Both the position numbers and the translations under genes were made by a program. From Blasia pusilla (lineage: Eukaryota > Marchantiophyta > Marchantiopsida > Blasiales), in assembly GCA_050084515.1 (NCBI GenBank), contig CM114275.1, positions 6,882,001 through 6,946,000 of the forward strand: DNA of 64,000 bases, read 5' to 3'. This document shows, one piece after another, positions 29,351 to 41,739 of the stretch. Below the pieces are notes generated by a model. The model was not told the origin of the DNA. It searched no databases and saw only the letters and a program-made list of their open reading frames with translations. Within the stretch, counting starts at the first letter, position 1, and each line of letters starts with the position of its first letter.

Positions 29351-32300
29351 TATAGATATCAATCCCAATTAAAAATGGTAAGTTTCTTATACTTCATATT
29401 TCAGAAAAAACAATGAATCTACTATCAAGTGAGACTGATAAGTACTTATTTCACTTGAGTCATCGGAGTCCTTAGAATGACCACTACTAAGAATCCAAGA
29501 CCCAGAACCTAAGGCATCTTGCACGAATAAATGACTAGAAGATATGGGCTTAGACAAAGAAATACAATCATTGGTCAAACTTGTATCTCCTTCTTCCTCC
29601 TCACATTGGGATAACTCAACGATAGTACATTGATTAAAATGATCTACTACATGCATCGATTGACCTTTTGATACAATCTCATCAAACACTTGCCATACAT
29701 CCTCAATTAGTACAATCATGTACTTAATTATTATCTACATCCCCATTGAAAGCATGGCCATCACTCAGAACTTCAGATTTTTCAACATAGGTTCAAGTGC
29801 CTCTTCAATGTCTTCACCAAGAGGAACATAAGGCTCACCGTCACTACTTTACCTCATCATTTATAAAATATTCGATTGCTCCTACGCTTCTTCAACACAA
29901 CTTGCAAATCCGCAACATGTTATTACATTTAAATAATTTCATATATAAAAAAATAAAATAGTAGAGAGTCTTCATACTATTAGTTTAATTGTAGAAAAAA
30001 ATAGAATAACTACATTTATCATCAATTTTTTATATGAGTTCTATACCAACAAAATATGTACAAAATATATACTCTCTTGGCTACTTACGCTCATTGCTAT
30101 ATTCGACACTTGAGAATCATGATCAAGAGAAAGTGTTGGGTATGCTACAAGGTTAAGCTCAAGTCTTAGACAACCATTGAGTGTCCCCAACAATGACCCA
30201 TGCACTTATGTCAATATCAATAGATAGCTTCAGCTAGCCTAATATCAATAAAGTCGTACGCATGGGCGTACAACTTTATTGATAGATAGCACATACGAAT
30301 CAAAATAAGTAAAGCATTTATGTGTGCATACAAATAAAAAATCAAGGATATATACAATTCTTCCAACGCTTTTACATATGCTCTTGTAAAAGAAATTTTA
30401 TAAATTTACAAAAAAAAATTATAATTCCTAGTATCACATAATATGTTGTGCACCTCATTTGTTGAACATTGATCTTATGTGTCATAAAAGCTTGCGTTTA
30501 GCAAGTCACACTAACGTGATTAATCCTCACCTAAATACACTCCCACTAGTGATGATTTGGGTCAACCAACCTTACATCTCTTAAGTATTGGTCTAAGACC
30601 ATCCCTCAAGCTTAACAAATCTAGGCATGATTAAATATCGACCAAATCCCACACTTCCCAATATAAGCAAGTCATTCTAGAATTGAGATAAAAATCCCCT
30701 TATAGTCTAGGGACATAAAATGGTGCTAGTTAGCTTGGCGATCATAACTATGTAATGGAACTTGAACTAGTCATGATCACTAATCAAAACTCAATCTCTA
30801 AGCCTTTGTTTGAAGGTTCAAGGTTACCATCCAAAACAACACTAATTAGACTTGGTTGGGTATCAAACCCTATTGCCAATCTATCGGCCCATCTCGTGCC
30901 CTTGGTTCAACCTCTAAGATTACAATCGAAACTCCCTCAGAGACTCTCCCCCTTAAATATGTTTATTGAGAAATTTAGCCTTTCCTCTTCATCCAAAGAA
31001 TCCCTCTAGGGTTGCGTTTTGTGATCGACCCCCAACCTAAATTATCATTTTGATAGTCTTGGGCCCATTTTGGGACTTCTCGTGGTGTTATTTTTTTTCA
31101 GATCCTCAACTCATTTGAACCTACTCCTCACAAGCTTTCCAACACCATCTTATTTATTCCAAAAAAATCTTTGATCTAGTTGTTATGACCTCAAATATGG
31201 AGAGGCACCAAATGCTAAGTGAGATTCCAAGCTAGGTTGCAACCTCCTTTGAATCTCATTCTTAGAAGACTTGAGCTCTTCTCAAGTTCCACCTTGTATT
31301 TGGTCATGCTCTTTTAATTCATAACCATCGTGCTTCAATATGCATATTAGGGCTTGCGTCTCACTTCTCTAACTCGTGTCTCACTTATAAGACTTTGATA
31401 CTTTTTTGTTCAAGGGTAAGTCTACTAGAATTCTAATGTTGAGTATCAATGAGAATTTGGCTACGAGGGCTACAATATATAACATGTTTATTTTGCAAGT
31501 TGTATGCTAATTATCAACACCACCCAAAAAATTGAGAAATGATCCATTTGTTTCTTTTTAAGATAAAAAAAATCCCATTTGTGTCGTGATTAATTAATAG
31601 TTGCAACCATTCGGAAGGGCAGGGATGTCAAAAATTGGGCATTGAAAATTGAAAGACAATAGTTGTTTATTGCTTTGAATGAATTATCAAGTGCGGCACG
31701 TCTTGTACCTCTTGGGAGCAGGAAATTTGGTGGCAAATGACCTACCATTTGTAGTAGCAAAGGGGTAGGTCCAAAATCCTTATGAGATGGTCCATAAACA
31801 ACAGCCTTGTTTCGAGACTAGACTATTGTGAGTCCCAATTGTGCAAGGCACAAGATGGCAATGATTCCAAGGAATCTTACTATGGCACGCATCTCATTTA
31901 TACACTATTACTAGAGGACAGGTTTAGAGAACCCCTCTTGAGGATGTTGACACCTCTCCTTTGAGGACTCCTTTCTTGTTGACCTCTTAGATTTTAAAGG
32001 AGGGAGTTCAATTAAAAAGTAGAAGAGAGTTGAGTTAAGGGGATAACAAAGAATAGAGGGACGGCCAAAGAGAGAAGGAAAGGGTGGAATGGTTTTTTTT
32101 CTTAAATTCATGTATAATCACTTGAATGGGACAGGCAACTCACAAAGTGAGTACTAAGTCCCACCTAAAGGAACCACATGCCAATCCAAAATTCTTATAC
32201 ATCCACTTAATCCCGCAACAAACGATCCCAAATTCCAACCAACTTAAATCCGAGACCTAATCAACACGGGCATATATTTTGAAGGATTCCATAGTCTTAG

Positions 32301-33240
32301 TAGGTTGTGTTCCTTAGAATGAGGATGGATTCAAGCTATTGAAACAGACATCATGGGACCATCGACTAGTGGGACCTTCCCTCCTCTAAGGGCTCAATTC
32401 CATGCATATGCGTGCAGAGTTGCTGATTTTTCTGTGCCCAAAACTTTTGGGCAGAGAGTTGGCCCACTTTCCTCGCGACCTTATTTGACGGAGGACCGAA
32501 AACACTCAGGTGAGACCAATTTTTTTCCACACATCGTTGGATAACCGTTTTGGACGTAGAAAATGGGTTGCCGCAACCTCCGCTAGTGTCCCTGGAATCA
32601 AACCGTAACGGGTGTTCCCCATGGGAAGGTCCTAGAAGTCCTGCGCTTGAGTCCTATATTGTTAATCCGACATGTCCCTTTGCGAAGGTCAGCCCAATTT
32701 TCTCCCAAGTTAGTTCCTATCTAGCGGTTTACCGATTATGTTAAGTTCTCTCGAAATCGTCAACTGGACCAAGGATTGTCCTTGGTATTTTTGCGCCGTG
32801 AAGGGATCAAAGACCAATCTTTAATCCCTCAAATAGAAGTCGTTTAAATTTAAGTCACCATTATAAGATTGTACTACCCGAAAATTGCTCCATGTTCGGA
32901 TTAGTGGGTCCCTCGACCCCGACTACCTCCATTTTCATTGCTTGAGGGAAAGGGAGTAGGAGAGACAAACAACACATGAAAGATCTGCGGCCCAAGAATT
33001 GTGGACACATTTAGGACAATCGAGTGGCGGAACAAGAGTCCTGAGGGTTATGGGGTAGAAAAAACGAGTGTCGTTCTGTGCAATGATAACTCCGCGTCTC
33101 GTTTGGTGAGTCCTTTCTTTGAGCACTAGCCCCGTTCTCCCGCAATGCATCATCGTCGCAAGCTGTCGGTGGAGAGTGCGTTGCGGATGCCGCACTTTCG
33201 GTTCATGGTGTGAACAAGTCTTGGATGCCTGCATGTACCA
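29351..33240. other. AT-rich non-coding stretch between Helitron relic and ARC3
   Basis: The minus-strand open frame 29719-29387 is acidic and could be the N-terminal end of the Helitron protein, but it has no diagnostic motif. From 29900 to 32900 no gene is supported. A GA tract of about 16 bases lies at 33245-33260 shortly before the ARC3 open frame. Confidence 0.45.
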
Positions 33241-33463
33241 AGTAGAGAGAGAGAGAGAGTTTTATTGATTCTGATTAGAAAGCTACGAGAAGTACCGCTG
33301 TGCGGGTGAGCTCTCTCGGAATGAAATCTTCAGGTCCATTGCGGAGGCGGTCGCCGGGTGGACCTCCAAGCCCTCGCTCACCTCGCATGGGGGCCCGCTG
33401 ATTGCCAGCCTGTTCTTCTTCCTACCTGATTATGTGAGTCTATCATTTCAACAGCTAGACAAG

Positions 33464-36400
33464 ATGACCTGTTTTTACCAGCAAGCTTTGTGGATTGCCG
33501 GGTCAGGTTCGGGTCTGGGATGTACCAGAGAGTTAGAGACGGTTCGTGTGCCATTCAGAGAAGCCACCAATATTTGTAGAGCGAGTTCCAATATAGGAAA
33601 TGCGTCGTGTATTGCTGACGAATGGCAAAGGGGCGCTCTTTGTAGGAAGAGTAAGAGTGGGAACCGTAATTCGGTCGAGAATCTGGATAGTGGATTGGAG
33701 GAAGTTGGTGCAGGGAATTTTCTTGGCCAAGATTTTTTTTGGAGACGAGCAATTCGTTTCATATCGCCTCCGCAGGCGAAAAGGTACAGATTCTTCTATG
33801 GGTCTGACCGTGGATTGGCGAGAGGAGACCAACATTATGGGTTTGGTAAATGGCGAAGCGAGTTTTGTGAGGCAACAGAAGCCAGAAGTTCTAGGAAAGC
33901 CAAATCTGTAAAGGCTCCGACTAATTTTGTCTGGAACCCTCAAAAGGGCAGTCAGACTGAGCAGCTAAAAAACGAGGCGAGAGGACAGCATGGAGATCTT
34001 GATGCTATGATAATTCCACCGAGTGAACCAGCTTCCACGGTGGATAGTGAATTGAGTGTGAAGGTGATAGGGATCGGTGCGACGGCGTGTTCAATTCTTC
34101 ACTTTTGCCAGCAGTCAACTCTTCTTCCTTCTGCACAGTTTTGGTTAGTCCGGAACATCAAACAATATATGTTTCCCTTTGCTTACAAATATTTCTTGGT
34201 GGCAAGGCTACATGTGTGAAGAGGAGAAAAGTTAATTAAGCTGGTGCAGATTACACACTACATTAAGGGTAATGGTTCAATATGAGATGTCAAGCAATGT
34301 ACAGGTTTTTTATCGAGATTGCACCCAAACTACAGTAGGCAGGGTGCATACAGTAATGGGTGTCTGTGCCTGCATGATTGGTTCTTGAATCTACTCTTCT
34401 CAATTATTGGAATGCCTAGCAGCTATTCCTTGCCTGGGAGTCATAGATTAGTGATATCTGTTCAGGGCACCTCCGAGGCAATTCTTGCAGACTATTGTAA
34501 ACATCTTACTCCAGGTTGTGTCAAGCAAGCAGCAAATGCCAGTGTGCATACAAGATTGTCTAAAACTTCCTAATTCCTATCTTTCAGGATGTATGGCTCA
34601 GATTCTGCCCTTCAACATGTCCAACTGTCAGATCCCTTGTGGGAGTCAAATCCCCCCGCAACTAGACTTGGTAAGAGGAAGGGTTCTAGTTGAAGATTCT
34701 GTTGACACCATTTTTATTATTGTCTCCATGGTCGATTTTTATTTTGAATGAGTTCAAAAAGTTGGGATGTTAGCTGCTCTGCTTCAGTCTGGACAATGTT
34801 AGCTTGGTAGTGTTCCAGAATTAGTCACAGAGATCAATATAACTGAGGTCAAGCTTCTATGTTGTAATTCAGCCGCTCCAAGGACCTTTAAGAGGGAGAG
34901 AATTTTACTCTGCGCAAGTAATATTTACAACTTTGAAGCTGAAGTCAAGCCACTCTGCCCATGTGGAAGTAGCAAATGGGCACTAAATTATGCTCTTGTT
35001 AGAATTCCATGCATAATTTTGAAATAGTTGACAGTTTTGATTGCCAAGTAGGTGCTCGAGACATCTGCTTGTTGCCATGTTACTAAAAAGAAATGTCTGG
35101 GTGATGTGTTCCAGATACTTTGTGCAACCAAGACCCTCTTGTCTTTCAGGGGAACAAGTCTGGGACCATTTTCATCGTAGGTTCTCTAATCTAAGAGCTG
35201 AACTTTGGTGTAGATACTTCATCATCGATATTAATGTTTTGTCTACATGGAAGCCAAGATGAAGCTATTGAACCCTATCCTTAAATGTCTCCCTTCATAA
35301 TAGAGATAATGAACTGGGGGAAATTGGGGTCTTCGTCTCATGAAGATTATTTTTGTGATGAGCGGAACAAAACACATAGTTTGGTTCCAGTTGAAGGAGA
35401 CATGACAGTTTTTCCAATTGATTGAGATATTGCTCATGATTTTTGCTTGCAGGTGCTTGGAGCAGGAAAAGGCACTGGGTTAGGAGGTGTACCAGGACAA
35501 CTTAAAGCTGCTCGGTCAAAAGGATTGCTTGCTGTGGGCATTTTCATCCAACCTTTCATGTTTGAAGGTCAAAAGCGCTTGGAACAGGTACTCCCTCTCA
35601 AAGTCTTCAATATGTATCATGAAACAGCAGAACTGAACTATATGCTGTTGGCTCCTTGGTAAGGAACCTGGCTCAAGTTCAGGACTGCGGTGGTCCCATT
35701 CAATCAAAAAAGTGTCATAAACAGAATCAGAAACAGAACCAGGAGGAACAGAGTTAAAATCCTGCAAATTCTGTGACAATGGGGATGAAAACTCCTTCAC
35801 TTGTGCAAATTTTTTTAGGACAAGAGAGCAAGAACCTTCACATTCTGTATTTTGGATTCACAGCCCAAAGCTACTGCACTGGTAACAATGTGTAGGGTCC
35901 CCAGCCAGTCAAGGTAGATAGATAGTGTTGTAAATGTTTCTTTGCTGACACCTAGAAGCTCTGCACCAACTTTCTGTATGGTAAACACATACCTTATGTG
36001 AGAGAGCCGGGTTATTTGATTGTTGAAATCAGAGTTCTACTTCGGTCAGATCTAACTTTTAAAAAGGACAGAAAGAAAGCAGATTCCAACAGGGTCTTCC
36101 AATCAAAGATGTACACAAGGTTAATCACTTACAAAACCTAGATGTGTAGATCTGAAATGGATTGCTTGGATAGCTTGACTTCATCATCTATTGAGACGGG
36201 GTTGCTTGATAGAGCAGTACCTTATTAGAATGCTCAAGATCTGAAAGGGTGATTTGCACCAAGATGCAAGACTCTTTGCAATTGGTCTTTGAGCAAGCCA
36301 ACGCACAAAAGTTTTACTTCGTTGAATCTCGAACAACAGTTGCTAAACCAATCATACTTTTGTTAAACTGAGGATCAAGAAGGGACCTGGTAGGCAGAAA

Positions 36401-39400
36401 ATTTGGTTTATATTTTTATCACCACTACGTTGCCTTCTTCATCTCTTCCTCCCCCTGTACCCATCCCAGTCCTGACCACTGTCCAACCAGGGTTTGTCAA
36501 TGGTTGCAAGGTTGGGACAGGCTGTCCTTAATGAGTCTTTCTTCATCAGGTTGTTGAAAGAGGTGACAATTTATTCTGTTGGAAATATTACCAAATTTGA
36601 ATTTCTAGTTGTTTTCTAGCCTCATGCAAGCCTAAAAATCAATGTGGCCGTCACTCCCTGGACTTTGCTGGACCCTCAATAGCTGACCTTCAGTCCTTCA
36701 TTCAAAGCTCTCGTTTCTTTCAATCTAAATTGGGAGTTGCAGATGCACAGAAGATCTTAGGAATGTAATTTACCCACTCGATTGACAAGTTAGCATATTA
36801 AGGTGGATATCAGTGTCTGACGAGTGGCTAATGTATACTGTGAACAGGCAAACCAGCTGATTGACAATCTGCGTGAATGTACAGATTTGATGCTAGGTGA
36901 GCAATCTGAGTTTTAGAAGGGATACTGCTTTTTTTCTTTTTCAAAGGAAGGGTAAGACAGGAGTCTCTACTGGGAGGGATGTATCCTTTCATCCTATTTA
37001 TCTGACCTGCAAGCGATTGTTGTTCTGGTGAGTTTGAGAATAACCTCATTTTATTAGCCAGCTAACTTGGCTGCAGACTTGGCAGATTGACCGACTTGTT
37101 TCTAGTTTTGTAAGTCTCCTGTTGGTTTACCCACATCAAATTGTGAGAGTTTGTCTGCTCTGAATATATGGGTGAGACACAAGTAGATTTATAAGCTGAT
37201 ATTGGGGCAGTAGTAGAGTATCCCCATTTGATCGTCCTGGCAATGACAAATCGCCTTGTTGGTTTTTAATCAGTGGTTGAACAAGATACATTGCTAAGGA
37301 GGGAGGCAGTGACTGTATCAGAGGCATCAACTATAGCCAACAATGCGGTTCTCCTCAGTATTAAGGCTATTGCTGAGAGTCTGTTGGTGCGTTTCTCTCT
37401 TCTTACTCTTCAGCGCTCTTGCTGGTTCTTTGTCATGACAGTATCTGAAAATCAGTTTTTAGAGTTCTTCACCTTTAACACTGTTTCATATGGTCTAGTT
37501 TCCCAATGTAACTGCAGTGTAATGTGGTCATGGTATACATTAGCAGGGAAAAGCTGATTTGCTGCTGGGCTCAGTCACCAAGGCTAGTTGTAAAACACCA
37601 GATGAAAGCAAAAAGGTTGCCTACTCTCACATACCTCATATGTGCAAGCCCACTCACTAGTAATTTCTTTGAAACTGTCCGATTGTGAGCTTTCCAAATT
37701 CTTCAATAACAACCTGTTTTTGTGTTAAATGTGAAGCTTCCAGAGTCATTGCTCCTACTTTCGTCACATCTTAGAGGACAGGACAAAGACCATATACTTG
37801 ATTTGTGATTGTCTCATAGCAGTTATAGTCAAGTATTTGTTGTGGGGTGTCCATCACTCTTGTCAAGACTTCTTAAGGTATGGCCATAAATTGTTGAACC
37901 ATTAGTAGTGTTGGTGATGCAGTTGTTTGAAATGTCTGGCAAGGCCTGGCTTGGGTCTGGAAAGGGGCATACTATCCAAGAAGCTATTGAGAAGGCTATG
38001 TTCGAGAACCCTCTTTCTGGGGGTCCTCTATTGGTAAATCAGCTCTTGCATTTACATTACGTAACATCATAGCTGACGTTCTCCTTGACCATTTATGGGT
38101 CCAAGTGACGGTGTTGTTAATGGTTATTCTGTAACACAAATGGGTGATTCATTTTAAGCTCTTAAGTAGTAAATCAGTTTTATGTGTGTACTGGACTCAG
38201 ATGACGTACATGCTAAGACCTTCTGCCCTGACTGTTTCTACAGGGAGAAGAAGTGTCAGTACTGTGCACTGTGGCCAGTGCAGCTGGTCAAACAAGAGAA
38301 GATATGGTGGATGTTGTGTCTGTACTACAGCATTTACTTGGTTCTGATGTGCGACTAGTTCTAAATTCTGTTAATAATCCTACTCTGGAGGACGGTGTGT
38401 CACTTGCGCTGATTATCATCTCTGGGTAAGGCATGGAAGAAAAGATGTTCTGATTTTGGAAGTCTGCAAGGACAGCTGCTACAGATTTCCAATTCCAATC
38501 GATTCCAATACCATTTATTCCATCATTTGAATATAGCAAAAGGCCTCCTGATCTGAGAATCTGGTGTGAGGATGTCAATATCTTAACATCTGTTTCTGAA
38601 ATGGACACACAAAAGTCTTTACGCGAGTCTTGGGTGAACTTGGAGAATTAATTTAGAAGGGAGCTTTCATATCACAACACGAGATCTGACATTCAAAAAT
38701 CGTGTTTCCTGCCCTAAGGTCTCATGCTAAGGTGTTCTTTGCACTTACGAATTCTTTTCTGCAGGTTGGACTCTTCTTCTCAACAGGTTGGGAGTAGCGG
38801 TAACGTCTCAGCTAGTAGTCATATAAAATATGGAGTGCCAATAACACATGGCACCAATAGTATTGATTCAAATTTCACCTTACCACCAAGTGTACAGGGT
38901 TCGGTCTTGATTGGAAGAAATAATTCAGGTGGTACCCCTAATGGGATTTCTCAAGAAGGAAGTGTGGCTAATATTCCTGGAACTCTTGTCAGCAGTATTG
39001 GTGTAGATGAAAATGGTTTTACATTTAAGCAAGAATTGAGTCGGGGTGAACTCCGGTTGACAAAAGTTTCTGATGAAGGGAGTGCGTACCTCCAAAAGGA
39101 AAAACGTGATCTGCAGAAGAGGTCTCTTGGAAAGAAATCAGCAGTTCGCTCATATAGATCCCCAAGTAGGGACGAGAGAAGGAAGGTTGATACTAGGCCA
39201 ATCACTCCCCAAGCACCTCTTGCCAGCTCAGCAAGTAAACGGTCCTGGCTTGCGCTGGGATGGGAAGCAGGTCCAAGCTCAGCAGTTGCAGAGGCATGGG
39301 CTCAGGCTAGGGCAGAGGCTGCTATACATACAAATGTAATATCGGCTCCAACTGTTACTCTTCCAGTAGGAGTCAGACTGACAAGTAATCAATCTCCAGT

Positions 39401-41739
39401 AATTCCTAGTGAAGATTTTGAGCCCATTATTACTTCTGAAGTCATAGACAAGTGGGCAGCTACAGATCCAGTTCCTGTGGACCCAGATGCAGTACCACGG
39501 AATAGGATGGTGGATATGGGTCTTGGGGCAGTAATGGACATGTATAATGCAGCCTCTGCCCTTGTCATGGGGAAGGAGATGATGGATGACATAAAGCCAC
39601 CCTCTCTCACCCAGCGTGCAGCATCAATGCTGGTAATATGCTCCATCACTCACGGGTTCAGTGACTCATTATGATCTGAAAGTTACCACATAATTCTAGA
39701 CCTGCCAGAGAAGAGGAGTAGGCTTCCTTAGGCTATGAATGGTTTTGGCTGCTCTTATCCCTTCAGTCTATATTTGCCTGAGTGATGTCCTTTTGGATGG
39801 ATTCATGTCTGGAAAAGAGTGGACAAGGAATTGCCATGTTGAAGCAATGATTTTGTCTTGTTCAGGAAAGTGAGAGAAGTCAAAAGAAACTTACTCCGAT
39901 GGTTGAAATGGATTTCAAAAATGGTATCTACAAGGGCCGATGCCAGGGAGGATTACCTGAAGGCAAAGTAAGCAAACCAACTGTCTTTAACTTTTTGTTG
40001 GGTAGGCTTCTGTTTGCTCCATAGTCTCAGGTATGTTGTGTATAGCACTCAATTTCATGGTTTCACATAGAGTATTGGGTCATGAAAGACTTCTCTGTTA
40101 ATTATTCAACTCCTTGCTTTGTTGATTATGCTTGGTTCGTGAGCATTATTTATTTGACAATCACATGTACCATGACAGCTGAGTTGATGCCTTCTGAGGA
40201 ATAAAATTCTTCACTGAGCTCACCTGGTTGGATAGCTTAAAGAATACTCTGTATGTAGTCGTTTTCGGTAGTCTTACTAGGGTCTATTGGGATAGTCTGT
40301 TGGATTAGATACCATTGGTCATATTCTTGAGCTTCTACCCTTGGAATTTGAGATTTAATCTACAAGAAGAGCAATGGATTTATTCACATCTTTATTTATC
40401 CTTGTGCGATGCAAACAGGGACGGCTCACTTTTTCGGATGGTAGCTTTTATGATGGTCAATGGAAACAAGGGAAAAGAGCTGGTGCAGGTGCATTCTACT
40501 ACGCTAATGGTGACCTTTTCAAGGGTCTTGGAAAGACGATGTGATGCATGGAAAGGTGGGGATTTACATCTGAGTTCCAGATTTTGGATTGATATTCAAA
40601 ATCTTTGAATATTGGGAAAGATGGTGCTTGGATACTCCTGAAAGATCCAGGTCAGAACACCTGGTACAATTGTTGGAATATCTAGAACATTGGTGGAGTA
40701 CTTGCTAGAATTAGATGATATGTAAGCAGTGCTCTCACACTTGCCTAATGAAACTAGTGACACCAGGATTCAGAGTTTGGTTGCGATTCAAAGTTGTACC
40801 ATGTTGAAGAACTGAATATTTTATCACAATAACCTATACAAGGAAGATTCTTAGATATAAAACCAGTTAGTATATACCAACTACACTGCCTTCTATAGGG
40901 GGTGGGGGGGGGGAGGGGAGCAAGCATTCTGTGGCTAAAATCTCCCAACTCTTACTTCAGGAGGATTGGGTTGAATTATAGGCATTCGAAATAGACTTCT
41001 GTAGTATAAGATGGAGGAATCAGTGTAAGATGATTATTGTTTGTTTCATTCCACCTTCTCTGTCTGTTTTAAGGTATCTTAATCAATCACACTTGGCTCT
41101 GCTGTGCTGTTCTGTCCTACTGGAAATTGAAGATGGAAGCACCACACATGTTGCCCAAAAGTCAGGGAGGAACAAAAGACACAAAAACCTCCAGAGAAAA
41201 TGATTAGTTGGGTGGTGAAATTTTGGTGAGCAGGGATGGATGTATTATCACAATGGTGATAGGCTTTATGCCAATTTTTGGAGGGGAAAAGCACACGGAG
41301 AAGGACGTTTCTATTCAGCCCAAGGGGATGTTTTCTTTGGTCAGTTTCGCGATAACTGGCGGCATGGGGAATGTCTCCACATTGAAGCATCTGGAGTCAG
41401 GTAGGTACTTACGACCCATTATGGCATTCTTTTGAGTGCTTTGATTCTCAGCATAGTAAATCGAATTCAGTGACTTCCATGACGTCCCTTGTGGCCAAAC
41501 AAGGGATTTTACTTCATTGCAGCACTTCACAGTGCTACACAATAATGGAGGGATTTTACCCTTCCATTACTGTGCATTGTGAAAGCTCAGATGACTCTGA
41601 AATGAAGTATATGCTTAGGACCATCCAAGAAGGTGGTTTTTGTTCTTAACTAGTGACGATCCTTGTGAAAATTGTACTCAGGTGGACTGAGATATGGGAA
41701 AGTGGTATATTCAAATCAAGGACACCAGATGATTCATAG
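33464..41739 (+). CDS. ARC3: ARC3-like chloroplast division protein, 14 exons, one frameshift
   Basis: ARC3 acts in the chloroplast stroma with Min-system proteins to restrict FtsZ rings to mid-plastid. Exons are 33464-34143, 34588-34670, 35115-35176, 35453-35587, 36848-36896, 37274-37386, 37547-37615, 37923-38033, 38244-38425, 38765-39632, 39866-39967, 40419-40555, 41234-41400 and 41682-41739. All junctions are GT-AG and all phases agree except at exon 12. Residues 1 to about 198 form a transit-peptide-like and variable region. The FtsZ-like domain runs from VKVIGIGA (199) to about 495, with GAGKGTGLGG at 278-287. A long linker (exon 10) holds LPVGVR. MORN repeats start with exon 11 (CQGGLPEGK). 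Exon 12 is 137 nt instead of a multiple of three, so the given sequence stops at TGA 40542-40544 (859 residues). With one base more it would be 938. The frame is also open upstream of 33464, but the ATG at 33464 is its first in-frame ATG. Exons 2, 3 and 7 are supported mainly by splice phase. Confidence 0.93.
40419..40555 (+). other. ARC3: ARC3 exon 12 with one missing base in a MORN repeat
   Basis: The exon opens in frame with GRLTFSDG and YDGQWKQGKRAGAG, and reaches GDLFKG at about 40526. The text then continues in another frame as WKDDVMHGK up to the donor. Both flanking phases demand a length divisible by three, but it is 137. The missing base lies within about 40521-40531 (AAGGGTCTTGG), where the family expects one more residue-coding base before the Ser-Trp pair. 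Confidence 0.9.
40896..40920 (+). other. G-rich run in ARC3 intron 12
   Basis: The run GGGGGTGGGGGGGGGAGGGG lies in the intron between exons 12 and 13, on the coding strand, so the transcript could form a quadruplex. It is also a spot where reads slip. Confidence 0.7.

Noticed and set aside
33268-33463. In-frame extension upstream of the ARC3 start
   Set aside because: The frame is open, but no in-frame ATG exists between the upstream TGA and 33464, and the text has no ARC3-like features.
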